64,000 bases of DNA from Engraulis encrasicolus (GCF_034702125.1 NC_085861.1:52094295-52158294), one strand, 5' to 3'. Shown: positions 36,201-47,783, counted from the stretch's first letter. Program-made: numbers and translations. The notes: generated by a model from the letters alone, not told the origin.

Positions 36201-38356
36201 GCCTAGAGTTATTGTTTTTGTGTTTGCATTGTCAAGTGAGGCTTTTGATTGACCTTTCCTCTTGTATTGTTAACATTTTGGTTACTTTTTTACAAATGTA
36301 TTTTTTCACCAAGCATTTGAAAAATGCTGGACAGGGAGACGCTCTTAACTGACTGAGCATTTTGCCAACAGTAAGGCCCTCGATACGCTTGCTGCAGGAT
36401 ATGCGTGCGCGGGCACGTTTTGTGCATGAACGTGTTAACATGCGTTTTTCGTGTCAATTTTGTGTGTGCTAGATGCTGCATCCATAAGCGTGCGTTCCGT
36501 GCGATATCTTCAAAAAACTGGGGGCAATCATATAAATAGCTGTACAGTTCCGCTCAAGTGTTTCCGGAGAAAACGATGATGGCTGCAGCTTTTCAAGAGC
36601 GTCTCATTGAGCTTGTTCGAAATGATAAACATTTGTGCAATCATTTCCCTGTTGCACTTTGATAAAGCAGCGTGCAAATGTTGAAGCTGTTGCAGTATTG
36701 TCTCCTTTGTCCGGGGAGTCCTTCTTTTTGTTTTGCTTTCCTTACAGTCTGTGTTTCCAATTTCCGGATCGCAATGCTGCTTTCTCTCTCTGCCCTGTAG
36801 ATGATACCGCCAATATTGTACGTGTTGGTCCTCTGCGTTTAAAGCAAGCATGTGCAGTCGGTCGCACACAGTGTCGTGCGTAATTTAAGGCTTGCGGCAA
36901 GCGTATCATGGGCTTAAAACTTGTCGAGCTCAGGCAGCATTGGAGAGGTAGCAGAGTTGGTGTAAATACTAGGCTGAGAAGAGAACCATCTACAGGAGAA
37001 ACGAGCCAATTAAGACACGACCTCAAGTTGAAAAGTGTCACCATACAAAATCCCTCCCTTGCACCCGCAAGAGTTTATAGCGCCTTTCAAGATAAGTAAA
37101 ACTACTACTCCACTGCGCCATGTACTCAATTCCCAAGTCCAAGAGTTTGCTCATACTGTAGTTTTATGTTTGGATCTCACTTTGTTCTCTTGTTACAAAC
37201 ACTGTGGCAATGTCTTGTTGAGCGAGCTGTGACTGATGTGCTTGGTTTTGTTCTCTGATGTGTTTTGCTCTCTGATGTGCTTGTTTTCTGACCAGTGTGC
37301 TTGTTGTTCCCTGCATGCAGTGGTAGCAGTTCCGGCAGGACAGATCACAGAGGAGGTGGTGGTGGAGGAGTCCAAGCCTCCCACGCCTCGCAAGAGGAAG
37401 CTGGAGCAAGTGGCCGCCCATGTGGAGCCCAAAGTGAAGGTCTGTCCACCATGCTTTATGTCAAGGACTTGATATTAGAGCAGTAGGAACATTTGCTGCT
37501 TGCTTTTTTCCTTTCAACTGATTTGAAGTTCTGAAACAGGCAACAACATGGTAAAAGAAAAAAAAACTATTTCTTAACACTTATTTTGTCAAATGATGTG
37601 TTTTTGCAGTTGAGTGTGTGTGCGTGTGTGCGTGCTACTTGCAAGACGCATTGCTGATGTACTGTGGGAGTTGGCAGCATGATGTGGGTGGCTGGGATGA
37701 GACAGCAGCACTTTGGGATGAGTTGTTGAGGAAAGTATGGTGCTTTAAGGTTGTGACAAAAGCCCCCTAGAATACCTCTGCTTTCTCCCTGCAGCGCCTC
37801 AGGCTGTTGCAAGGCAGTTATAATTATAGCTATACGAAAAGCCTAGCTCTCTCACTTTTACCTGGCTGCTAACATTATTGATGCCTCTGCTGTTTCTCCT
37901 CGCCATTCACATTCATTGGGTTTCTGGCCAGGGATATTAACAGGGGTCTGCATCCTGTTTGGATCTGAAGGCTACCTGAAGGAGGAGACAACGTACTAGG
38001 GCTAAAGTAATACACTACATTAGCGTCTGGACGTCCCTTTTATATTTAACACGGATTGTATGGGTGCGTCACATTATTTAACATGTAAGAAATAATCTTG
38101 TATTTAATACATTTAAAGAAAGATCATTTAAAATATGCTGTAATCACTATGGCACATTTCCATTGTGCGCTTGTCAGGGGCTCTGGAAGTGCAGCCTGGT
38201 CCTGATGCTTGCGGGCCACCACGCTGCTGGTTTGTGACTCCTGGTTTATACGTTTCTCTTTCTCTCTCTTGTTCTCCTTGTATAGAGAGCAGGGAGTGTA
38301 TTTCACCCTTCAGCAGGAGAAGGCCAGTGAGAAAGACTTGAATTAATATTATATCC

Positions 38357-38400
<44 letters not shown>

Positions 38401-38410
38401 CTCTTTCTCT

Positions 38411-38449
<39 letters not shown>

Positions 38450-38488
38450 TCTCTCCTCTCCTCTCTCTCTCTCCTCTCCTCTCCTCTC

Positions 38489-38524
<36 letters not shown>

Positions 38525-39076
38525 CCTCTCTCCTCTCCTCTCCTCCTCTCTCCTCTCTCCTCTCCTCTCCCCTCTCTCCTCTCCTCTCCTCTCTCCTCTC
38601 CTCTCCTCTCCTCTCCTCTCCTCTCCTCACTCTCTCTCTCTCTCCCCCCACAGCAGGAGAAGGTGGATGATAAGGACAGCAGCCGTCAGCAGCTGGAGCT
38701 TCAGCTGCTGGAGGCCAACAGGCGAGCTCAGGAGTACCGCCAGCAGCTGCTGCAGAAGGAAGAGGAGGCCGAGAGCTACCGCCTCAAGCTGGAGGCCATG
38801 ACCAACGGCCAGCCCAACGGCACCGAGCACGGGGAGGGAGATGGGGATGAAGGAGACGCAGGAGGCCAGGAGGAGGTGGTGCTGCAGGAGGATGAGGACG
38901 AGGAGCAGGAGGTGGAGCAGGAAGGGGAGGTGGTGATGCTGTCAGAAGGCACCATCATTATCAAGCCGGGGGAGCTGGACGCAGAGGGTGGGGAGGGGGA
39001 GGGGGAAGAGGTGACGCTGGTGGACGCGGCCACAGGGGAGAGCACGGCCGTGCTGCAGACACCCGTGTCCACGTAA
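33132..39076 (+). CDS. gabpb2: gabpb2, GA-binding protein subunit beta-2 (seven coding exons, complete)
   Basis: GABP-beta is the non-DNA-binding partner of the ETS factor GABP-alpha in the nucleus. Ankyrin repeats bind alpha, and the C-terminal coiled coil dimerises beta to give the alpha2-beta2 activator (established). Coding exons are 33132-33239, 33453-33620, 34295-34489, 35177-35318, 35898-36062, 37321-37439 and 38654-39076. Phases join to 1320 nt, 439 residues plus TAA. Visible parts: ankyrin repeats over about residues 5-157, activation region about 158-275, basic PRKRKLE patch at about 282-288, coiled coil about 308-349, then a long Glu/Asp-rich tail. Residues KRLL, ARKGQDD, RTLMANG, FSTAEV, SKFDK, QNQVN and RRAQEYR fit GABPB2 better than GABPB1. 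A conserved middle segment of the family is absent (see findings). Confidence 0.95.
33453..33620 (+). CDS. gabpb2: gabpb2 coding exon 2 (residues 37-92)
   Basis: Acceptor TTGTATAG, then [20 protein letters not shown] and later [20 protein letters not shown], donor GTGAAA. 168 nt in phase 0. Holds ankyrin repeat 2 and most of repeat 3. Confidence 0.96.
33767..33880. mobile_element. possible hAT fragment in gabpb2 intron
   Basis: Starts CAGAGGTGTCAAAGTAAAAG, resembling a hAT terminus. No matching second end was found. Confidence 0.3.
34295..34489 (+). CDS. gabpb2: gabpb2 coding exon 3 (residues 93-157)
   Basis: Acceptor TTGTCCAG, then [20 protein letters not shown] and [20 protein letters not shown], donor GTACTG. 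195 nt. Ankyrin repeat 4 and the capping repeat. Confidence 0.96.
34707..35053. mobile_element. TTAA-flanked MITE in gabpb2 intron
   Basis: Inverted ends AGGGGATTGTGCAGGTTAA and TTAACCTGCACAATCACCT, flanked by TTAA on both sides. TTAA duplications are typical of piggyBac and Kolobok; no transposase is present. Confidence 0.7.
35177..35318 (+). CDS. gabpb2: gabpb2 coding exon 4 (residues 158-204)
   Basis: Acceptor GCGTTTCAG, then [20 protein letters not shown] and [19 protein letters not shown], donor GTAGGT. Ends in phase 1 (one G carried over). Low-complexity Ser-rich linker between the ankyrin domain and the activation region. Confidence 0.93.
35420..35500 (+). pseudogene. possible decayed gabpb2 exon (TSVLATLAALAEAS segment)
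   Basis: Vertebrate GABPB proteins have a conserved stretch resembling TSVLATLAALAEAS between the linker and the [12 protein letters not shown] segment. No intact exon for it is seen. Here an acceptor-like CTTTAATGGTGCAG is followed by DNA resembling codons for TS-VL-TLA-AL, but with base shifts and no in-phase donor. The resemblance is short and could be chance. Confidence 0.25.
35666..35701 (+). CDS. gabpb2: candidate optional 36-nt microexon of gabpb2
   Basis: A strong acceptor (TTTAATTTCTTTGTACAG) is followed by exactly 36 nt and a GTGAAC donor. In phase 1 it reads [12 protein letters not shown] without a stop and leaves the downstream frame unchanged. No known GABPB segment was matched to it, so use is unproven. 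Confidence 0.3.
35898..36062 (+). CDS. gabpb2: gabpb2 coding exon 5 (residues 205-259)
   Basis: Acceptor GTAAGCAG completes Val205, then [32 protein letters not shown] and [13 protein letters not shown], donor GTGAGT. 165 nt. This Gln-rich hydrophobic segment is the family's transactivation region. Confidence 0.95.
36375..36914. mobile_element. non-autonomous PIF/Harbinger-like element in gabpb2 intron
   Basis: Ends GGCCCTCGATACGCTTGCTG and, inverted, AGCCCATGATACGCTTGCCG, flanked by TAA on both sides (36372-36374 and 36915-36917) as expected for Harbinger. Inside, near 36577, a short frame begins [20 protein letters not shown] and stops soon after. It resembles the start of a MADF domain of the Harbinger accessory protein. 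Confidence 0.7.
37321..37439 (+). CDS. gabpb2: gabpb2 coding exon 6 (residues 260-299)
   Basis: Acceptor CCTGCATGCAG, then [20 protein letters not shown] and [27 protein letters not shown] is a likely nuclear-localisation signal. Two in-frame donors are possible, GTCTGT after 37439 or GTGAAG after 37433, differing by two residues (VK). Confidence 0.9.
38360..38649 (+). repeat. (CT)n and CTCTCCTCTC tract before gabpb2 last exon
   Basis: Almost 290 bp of pure pyrimidine built of CT, CTTT and CTCCT units, ending within a few bases of the acceptor at 38653. Confidence 0.95.
38654..39076 (+). CDS. gabpb2: gabpb2 coding exon 7 (residues 300-439 and stop)
   Basis: Acceptor CCCCCCACAG followed by CAG, so AG can be used at 38653 or 38656 (NAGNAG). 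Encodes the coiled coil [20 protein letters not shown] plus [14 protein letters not shown], then an acidic tail with [14 protein letters not shown], ending LQTPVST and TAA. The tail is far more acidic than the human GABPB2 tail as I recall it. Confidence 0.95.
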   Translation, partial: QEKVDDKDSSRQQLELQLLEANRRAQEYRQQLLQKEEEAESYRLKLEAMTNGQPNGTEHGEGDGDEGDAGGQEEVVLQEDEDEEQEVEQEGEVVMLSEGTIIIKPGELDAEGGEGEGEEVTLVDAATGESTAVLQTPVST

Positions 39077-39960
39077 CACACACACACACGCATGCACGCA
39101 AGCACACACACAAACCCTCATTTCTGAACCCCAAAAGCTCCTGTCCCTCCCCCCTCCACACTCAGGACTCTGGATACTTTAGACACCCTCTTTCAACGCC
39201 TGTAGTGTGTTGCTTGGTTTTTAATTTATTTATAATGATCATGATCACAATGACGACACTAGACACAATTCATTTTGTGTGCATGACATCACAATGCATT
39301 GTGTTATTTGCTTTTCTACAAAGAGGGTTTATTGGTGCCAGGAGACCTCAGTTGTGACTCCATTGCGTTGAGAAGTAAAACAAGGCCCATCACAGTCACA
39401 CTCACAGTCATGCGAGGCTGGCTGGCTGGCTCTGGACATGGACTCCTTCTACCTGACTGATTCGAGATTTTTTCGAGAATTTTATCTGGCCCGACCCAGC
39501 TTTCATTTTATAGCTGACCTGGACCGTACCTTCCTCTCCTTTAACCACAGTTGCCTTAATATCTTCCAATCCTAAACACAGACACACACAGGCGCACATA
39601 CACCATGTACCTCTGTTTTTTCAGTACAAGGCCAGAGTTATCCACATCTTTTAAAGGTTTCTCACATGCAACATTTGTTTTAATCATTTGTTTTAGTCAT
39701 TTGTCCCCAATTTTACAAAGGAATTATTTTTCCATAATCCTCTTGATGAATGCCCCCTTACAAAACAGTTTTGTAGTTTTTTTCTCAAGGATTTTGTAGC
39801 TTTTAACATGTACAGTAACTTGGCCTGGTCTTATACAGTGTGCTTGCTTTGCTTCTAATGATCAGCTTTTGCAAAGTTTTAGCTTTTGTTTGCAGACTTT
39901 AGAAATGCAGAACAGGGAAGCATTATGATGAATATTCAGATCAGGAGAAGTGCACATCTG

Positions 39961-39998
<38 letters not shown>

Positions 39999-40268
39999 CA
40001 CTATTACTGATCCTTATGTAATCGATTGGGAGATTCTCTTCATTCATTCAGCTGTCTACCCATATGCATTTAGGAAGTAAGGTACGAAAGAAGAAATGTG
40101 TAGAGATTGTAAACCTTGTAGCATGTCACTGCCCACCCAACCTTTTCTTGTTTACACGTACAGTATGCAGTTCTGATTTTATTAGTTTAATGTGTTACAC
40201 TTACCTGACCTGTTGAAAGAATCACACTACTTAGTTTTGGACACAACCCTGACTCATATGCAACACAG

Positions 40269-40274
40269 AATAAA
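40269..40274 (+). terminator. possible proximal polyadenylation signal, gabpb2
   Basis: AATAAA in CAGAATAAATTATAC inside the gabpb2 3' UTR. It would shorten the UTR by about 0.8 kb and exclude the SINE. Confidence 0.3.
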
Positions 40275-40699
40275 TTATACTTTTGTTTAAATTTGTTGTG
40301 GTAATATGGTGCACAATATAACACCAGGGACAATGTTTAAAACTCTCGACTAATCTGGTAACAGTGGACTTGCAAGTGACTGTGACTGCAAGTGACTGTG
40401 AATCGAGGGCTGCCATAATTTCATCAAAATTGGATGAGCAAAAAGGGATACGGATATTTGGATGGAGGCAGCACTATTTGTTCAATTATTTAATTTGCAT
40501 TCAGTTCCATCACGGAATAAGTGAGCAATTCAAAATGAGTGCTACAAATTGGTAACTGGTGTGAATGTCAGTTATGTGTATGATTTAGCTCAAAAATCCT
40601 TTAGGAAGAGTGTAATAACACCAATGAATTGACACGCTGCAGAGCTTTACTGACCATGTCACAGAATATCATTGGTTCCCTGTTTTGTTTTAATTTTGA

Positions 40700-40880
40700 A
40701 TGGGCTTTTAAATTGTCTTTCTCGGATAGGACAGTGAAGTGACACAAAGCTAGTGGAAGAGAGAGAGAATAGGGTAGGGTTGGGTAATGACCCAGGCCAG
40801 ATTCGAACCTGTGTTTCCACTGCCTTGAGCCTGTTAATGTACGGGTGCTTTCATGCACTTGCGCCACAGCACCCCTGGTT
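40700..40880 (-). mobile_element. tRNA-derived SINE, antisense, in gabpb2 3' UTR
   Basis: The minus strand has GGTTCGAATC (40800-40809) and the typical GCGCCACAGCACCC head seen on plus as GCGCCACAGCACCCC near 40861. Transcription of gabpb2 would carry it antisense. Confidence 0.65.
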
Positions 40881-41106
40881 CTTCCTGATTTTTTTTAGCA
40901 TTTTCTTCTTCCAGGTAATTAGTGGTTTTGTATGAAGATACTATACTTTCAACCAAACACTATCAGGTCATTTTGATACTGCAAAGCATTGTTTTGTATT
41001 TTTGCTTTCCTTTTTTGTAAATACTGTAGATGTTTTAGCAACAAATATAATAATGTTTGTCATGTACCTTGTTTTGTAAAGAAATATACCAGACAATGTA
41101 GATTTC

Positions 41107-41112
41107 AATAAA
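41107..41112 (+). terminator. polyadenylation signal AATAAA, gabpb2
   Basis: Canonical hexamer in TTTCAATAAATTC about 2.03 kb after the stop. It is the last AATAAA before a (CT)n microsatellite and intergenic DNA. Confidence 0.5.
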
Positions 41113-41149
41113 TTCTACAAAAACATACCTGACTATGCTAGTCTCTCTC

Positions 41150-41284
<135 letters not shown>

Positions 41285-42465
41285 ATAGGTGACAGATATC
41301 AAATGACCAGAATAATATCTGGAAGCTGAAAGAACACACACTGAGGTTGGGTTATTTCCACTCAGCTCTTTAAAACATCTTAAAAATATCTTTGAAATTT
41401 GTAGCTTTAAAAGACACCTGTCGCCCATTGGTGGGTCTTCACACACGCCTGCTATTCTAAAATACTGCATGTTTTACCATGACGAAATGGATTTGTTTAT
41501 CCCTGGATGTTGACATTGTAGGCTACTTCAAGCATTGCGGCAATCGCTTTGGCAGGCAGGTAGCTGCAATCGGCCCTCTGCCCTCTCCTGATGTCGTCAT
41601 GACACTTGCTTCCCCCCATCATCTCATCTCATCTGTCTCTCTCTCGCTCTCTCCATATGTCAGTTCTTTTCCTCTGTTGATGTCTCTGACTGCCAGTTGA
41701 CTGATGTCTCTGACTGCATTAATCTTATGGATTTGATTGATATGAGAGAGAGCCTCTGAGCAAATCTGCTTGATAACATTTTGAAAATTTCATCTCCTCC
41801 CTACTGATATTGAGGTGAGATACGTGCACAAGTTAATGTGTGATTTGTGTCACAATCCACATGATTGCAACAGGAAATAAGCAAACCAATTGGAGATTGT
41901 TCACATCATAGATTGGGGTGTATAGGAGAAAGAAAGATTCAGGATTTTGAGTGAGGCGTCCACACACTCAAAGTCCTTTTTTGTGTTTTACAATTCTGAA
42001 GACCTCGTTTTTCGTAATTCTGTCTCTGTCTCTGTCTGTCTGTCTGCCTCGTTTCTCGTAATTCTGTCATGGAATACAACACACACACACACACACACCC
42101 TGTGCAGACATTACTCTCAAAAAATATAAATATAGAACCAAATCCTTTAAGAGGGAAATAGAAAAGCTTCTAAAGGTAAATTATGCATTAGAATTCAAGG
42201 ATTATGTATGTATCTGCAAAGAGTGGCTATAGGCATTCATTGAATATTGTCCGTAGACTGTTGGTGCCTACTTTTCTTGTCAAGAGTTAACATTATTGGC
42301 GTCTTGATTGTCCTAATTATTTTTCACAGGCTCCATTGTGGACATGGAGGAGCTGTGTAAAAATGGGCTGTCAACTCATGACGAAAGTAGAATGAGGGCT
42401 GATTTGATTTCAGCGAGGTAACAGGGATGGATAAAGATGGACGATGTGGAGGTTCCAGCCACTCT

Positions 42466-42467
<2 letters not shown>

Positions 42468-42535
<68 letters not shown>
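42468..42535. repeat. (AC)n microsatellite
   Basis: Perfect run in the gabpb2-cortexin intergenic stretch. Confidence 0.97.
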
Positions 42536-42541
<6 letters not shown>

Positions 42542-44743
42542 TGTGTGCAATGAAGCTGGAGGAGGTGAACATGCATCTCTGAGATGTGAAGTGGTCACAA
42601 GGGGAGGTGCTGAATGCTGGATTTCACACTGAGCAGAGCAGTGTAGCCTACTGCTGCTGGAGAAAACACACTTGGCAAAGCAGGCTATAAATAGACGTGG
42701 GAAAGAAGCCTGTGTTTCTCTCCTCAGCAGCGCATCATGTGGAATAGTTGAGTGAGAATGAGACATTTTCTTGCATTTAACTCAGACTCCTGACAAAGGT
42801 TTTTTTTGTGCTTCAGGTGCTTTTTCATTTTTTATTACATCAAGAAATCTGAATCTCACTCTTGCCTTCAAATATCTATTCAGCTTTGTTTTCACAGGAG
42901 AAATTGAAGACATCTTTCTCCAAGAAGCACTACACACACAAAAAAAGAAACGACAGCATTTTTGTGCGACTGTGATGCGTGACTAGGTGGTTTTTTACAA
43001 ATACTTTTGCCAGAGAACAGTTACGCCAAGCCACCTGCTGTGGAGAACAGTTGAAAGTTGTAAACAGTTGAAAGGCACAAGTTATTAACATTTTTTTTTT
43101 CAAAGAACATCGCCAAAAAACATTTCAACCATTAATTACAGAAACAGGATCAGTTAGGTCCAGACTCACCAATAATTGACGTTAGGTATAGGCACAGAAT
43201 GTTGAAAAGTCATCAGGTGTCTACTGAAGCTGCACAGAATTCACTAATGTTGACTCTGTATCCATCCTTGACACAAATGGAATCACTCTTAAGGAAGCTA
43301 TGGCTGCAATGCAAGCACTTTTACGTGACCAAACGTCATTGAAAATAGTCATTTAAACACAGAATTGTTTCTTTCTTCTCCTCAGATAAATTGTTTACCA
43401 CATTTCCATACGGAGGCATATAATTACACTGTGTGTTTAACCCTGTGCAACATGGCATGACATCAGCAAAAAGCAGAAAGTGAAACGGCTTGCCACACCC
43501 AGACCACAGCTGACAGAAAATACAAGAGTGCAATATCAAAAAGGAAAATAATAATTTAAGGGGAGAGCGAGGAAAGAGTTTAAAGGACAACATTTGTAGT
43601 TTGTTTATCATCTCCCAGGAATAAAAGGAAGCAGCACTGGGATGAGTAAGCAAACCAAAAGGTACACCCAATGCTTGCAAAATATTCCCCTCCAATGCCT
43701 TATCAAAGGAGGGCTCTAATGACATCATTTTAGCTCATATCAAAGAACTAGAGACAAAAAAGAACAGAACAAGAGAAAATAAAATAAAAAATACAGTTTA
43801 TCTTTCACTGAGGTGTATTAAACTGATTTGTAGTGTTATTGTGTCTGATGTTGCACCTAGTGAATAATATTCTGGTATAGGCAGCCTATTCACAAACCCA
43901 GAATGGCATTAAAACCTTTTTGTGATGATGGGATTCCCGGTGATCCTATTCAATGTTTGCTAACTACATCATAACAACATTGCTATGATATTGGGGAGAG
44001 TCTTATGTAGCAGAATAAGACACCGTCATTATCAGTCAGAATTGAATCTAAGAGGAGAATCTTGTGAGTTAAATCCCTTACTTAGTAAAACAAAACCATA
44101 GTGTTTCTAATCAGAGGTTCATCATTTGCTCTGAGTCAGTTTACTTTTGAGATCCAAACTGCCTACACCTACAGCATACTCTGTAATTAAGCCATGATTT
44201 TTGGCAAAGACCAGCCCCTCACCCCACCCCCATACAACAATATGTGCTCAGTCCACTGTATATTAAGGATGCCCTGATGGGCAACCCTATCCAAATTATG
44301 GGCCGCTTACTAGGGGAACATTTGAGACAAAAAAACAACAACAAAAAAACATTGGCCCCGATCACTGTCGGCCCAGTTCAGCCCTGAATGTGGCCATTGT
44401 TTTTGTAAACTAACCTGCTTGTAAAAGTGTCACTTCAAAACAAAGTGTACACTTGTACCTTGTTGCCTCATAAGTGTGTAGTGTTAAGAGGTTGTGGATA
44501 ATGGAGACATGGTTAGTGTGTCCCAGAACAGGTGCCAGCAGCACTGTACTACCTGCCATAGCTGGAGCCCAGTGGCTGGTACAGGGGCTGGTTGGTGCGT
44601 GTTTAGGTTAAAGAGTAGTTTGGATCATGGGGGCCAAGGGAGATGTAGTCAGGAGATGGGGTGGGATGGTTTGGTGCCCAGCAATGAGGTACAGGGGTCG
44701 GGTAGTTGTTTGAGTGTTGGCAGTGCTGGAGATCCTAGGGAGG

Positions 44744-44776
44744 GCAGACCATGTGGCAGTCAAAGGTGTCCTTCTC
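44744..44776 (-). pseudogene. cortexin C-terminal copy E
   Basis: The minus strand reads EKDTFDCHMV followed by TGC, against [10 protein letters not shown] and TGA. Confidence 0.55.
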
Positions 44777-44803
44777 TGCGGTTGGTTGATGATCGTGGAG
44801 AGG

Positions 44804-44830
44804 TCAGACAATGCAATACTTAAAGGTGTC
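44804..44830 (-). pseudogene. cortexin C-terminal copy D
   Basis: The minus strand reads DTFKYCIV then TGA, against DTFDYRIV then TGA. Confidence 0.55.
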
Positions 44831-44951
44831 TCTAGTAGTATGTTCATGGTATCCAGTAGCTGGGGTTGGTTGTTGGGAAGGTGGGTTTAAGGTTGGTGGT
44901 GGTTGGGTTTGAGGTTGTTGATGGTGGTGGTACTGATCCTGTCAGATGCCG

Positions 44952-44990
44952 TCAGGCGGTGCGGTAGTCCACGGTGTCCTCCATTGAGTC
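44952..44990 (-). pseudogene. cortexin C-terminal copy C
   Basis: The minus strand reads DSMEDTVDYRTA then TGA, against the true [13 protein letters not shown] then TGA. One codon is missing; stop and frame are kept. This is the best preserved tail copy. Confidence 0.65.
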
Positions 44991-45188
44991 CAATGGCAGG
45001 TGTGTGGAGGTTATTTGGTGGGTTGAAATTGAAATTGGAAGGTGGATTTAAAAAAGGAGGGTTTACGGTTGGGGGGTGGTGTGGGTTTAGATTGTTGGGA
45101 ATGTGGGTTTAGGTTTAATTAAGGTTGCTGGTGGTTAGGTTGGAGATTGTTGATGTCATGGTGGTGGTGGTGATCACATCACACACTG

Positions 45189-45220
45189 TCCGACAATACG
45201 CTTATCAATGTTGTCTTGTC
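45189..45220 (-). pseudogene. cortexin C-terminal copy B
   Basis: The minus strand reads QDNIDKRIVG where the gene has KDTFDYRIV and stop. The stop TGA is GGA here. Set in the same TGG-rich flank. Confidence 0.45.
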
Positions 45221-45308
45221 CAATGGCAGGTGCAGGGTTTGGTTGGTCGGTGGTTGGGTTTGAGATTGCTGATGGTGGCGGTGGTGGTGGTGATCAAGGC
45301 AGCCGCTG

Positions 45309-45679
<371 letters not shown>

Positions 45680-46073
45680 ATCTCTGTGTGTGTCTGTTTG
45701 TCCCTCTCCCTCAAGCTGATTTCGAGGGCCACAAGGTGGTCAGTGCTGCCATCTCAGCTCTGTGTTCTCAACCCCCCACTGGTAACGTGATATTATTATA
45801 TATAGGGTGCCAATGTACACAAGGAGGCGGGCAGCACGGGCTTCGCATCACACACACATGGACGCGTCGTTCATCTAGTGCCGTCTGAGCTCCGCCATGT
45901 GTTTTTCATTGAAGGCAAGCAGCAAATAAGCACACTTCTGCCGACTCTAGAGGGGAAAAGACAGTGACATCAGGGTCTGCTATTGCTATAGATAGCAGAT
46001 ATACTGTATATTCCATCTAGTTTTGAAAAAAAAGAAAGACTGCTGGGTTTACTTAAAAACACTTAACTTCACC

Positions 46074-46094
46074 ACACACACGCACGCACGCACG

Positions 46095-46127
<33 letters not shown>

Positions 46128-46180
46128 ACGCACACGCACACGCACACACGCACACGCACACACACGCACATACACACAGA
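46074..46180. repeat. (AC)n and CGCACA units
   Basis: Mixed AC and GCAC units. Confidence 0.93.
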
Positions 46181-46946
46181 CACGTACACCTACTGTAGGT
46201 ACACGTGTCATTGCGAAACATGTACAATCACAGTTATTTAAGTTGAAAATGTGGCTTTCACTCTCCTTACGAACAGCGAGGCATGTCATGTCATTTCATT
46301 GACAGGCTGAGTCTGCCCACTTACTAAGATCCAGCAATCATCGATCAATACTCAAGAGACATTTTTAGATCAAGGCGTTCCCCCCACCACGTCAAAATCA
46401 CCCAGCCTTCGCACTCATCCATGTCACCAACACCATGTTATTGACAAAATCATCATTCGGAAAAAAACGAAACCCTTCTATAACTGGGCACAGATCGCAA
46501 TCCTAAAATCGTCAAGTGTTTGGCATGCCTGACATCAAGAGTGCGAAGATGTCGCCACACACTTACCTGTTGTGCCCGTCGCAACAACTCGAAGAGAGAG
46601 AGAGGTAGAGAGGGAGAGATGGAGAAGGAGAGAGAGAAGGATGCTGTGAAAGGCTGCCTGGTGGTGGACACTAAAGATGCGTCGTGCTGCTCAGCCTCTT
46701 GCCCACGGTGGTCACTCGGCAGCAGGAAGACGTCAGTTCAACTTTTCCCCTCGTTTGGCTCAGTCATCTGGCAATCAAAGGCGATTCCTCATAGCCACCC
46801 TTCCATCCCCTTGCTTTTGTTGTCCAACTCCCTCTCTCTTCTCTTCGCCCCTCCAGATGAGGATGTAGTGGTGTCTCGTCACCCATAGCAACCAGTTGCC
46901 ATAGCAATTTCCCCCAAGTATGATCACTGAATGTTCAGCAAGTGTG

Positions 46947-47112
<166 letters not shown>

Positions 47113-47693
47113 CTATGTTAAGGGAAATAGAGCAAAATAGTGAGACAGAAAAAAACAGAAAAGGCTGTATAATGTGTCTGACAAAGATGTACACAGTGAG
47201 AGCAATTTCAGAAGAATGAGAGCACCTGCCAAACCCACAAAAATGACGTGTCTTTTTTTAGCTTCCAATAAATGATTGCTTCGCTTCAGGGTAATGGGAG
47301 GGCGATCAGGATCAGGAGCGACATATGGGTGGTGGAAGTGGATCGTCCAAAAAAGAAAAAAAGAGAGAGAGTGACAGAAAAAGGCAAGAGTCAATAATGA
47401 AAATAGATCCTCTCTCTTTCTGCAAATGTGCAGCACCGGTAACCTACTGTAGTAGAGAGCTGGGTGTTTGCCACTGTGTAGTCCTTTATGCTAATCAAAT
47501 TGCTGCTGTTCAAAGAGTGGGGGCTTATGATGCTCTGTGCAGCTCATCAACCGTAGGAAGGCAGGGCTGAGGCTGCGGTGGACAGAAAGGCCCTTCCTAT
47601 TTGCCTACCTAGCCATTTATAACCATCATATAACGTCTTCCACATTTTCATGTTTTTAATAACACTAATGTGACATTACACATATGCATGTAC

Positions 47694-47783
47694 ATACACA
47701 CACACACACACACACGCGCGCGCACACGCACACGCACACGCACACGCACACGCACACGCACACGCACACGCACACGCACACAC
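47694..47783. repeat. (AC)n and (GCACAC)n
   Basis: Short AC and GC runs, then regular CACACG hexamers. Confidence 0.95.

Larger units (their letters stand above)
39077..41130 (+). other. gabpb2: gabpb2 3' UTR
   Basis: From the stop codon to an AATAAA at 41107-41112 set in AT-rich sequence typical of a 3' end. It opens with a short (CA)n, holds an (ATT)n at 39963-39998 and carries an antisense tRNA-derived SINE at about 40700-40880. An earlier AATAAA at 40269-40274 could give a shorter form. Confidence 0.6.
44500..45308 (-). repeat. degenerate tandem array downstream of the cortexin gene
   Basis: TGG-rich segments of about 115-120 bp recur with shared blocks (GGTTGGGTTTGAG-TTG-TGATGGTGG then a cortexin-tail-like block, starting near 44903, 45132 and 45251). 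The block nearest the gene overlaps the true cortexin stop codon, so the unit contains coding DNA plus 3' flank. The left limit is approximate. Confidence 0.6.

Noticed and set aside
38357..38653. Upstream extension of the gabpb2 last exon into the Ser-Leu frame
   Set aside because: The open frame through the CT tract is repeat translation. The CCCCCCACAG acceptor and ankyrin/coiled-coil phasing place the exon start at 38654.
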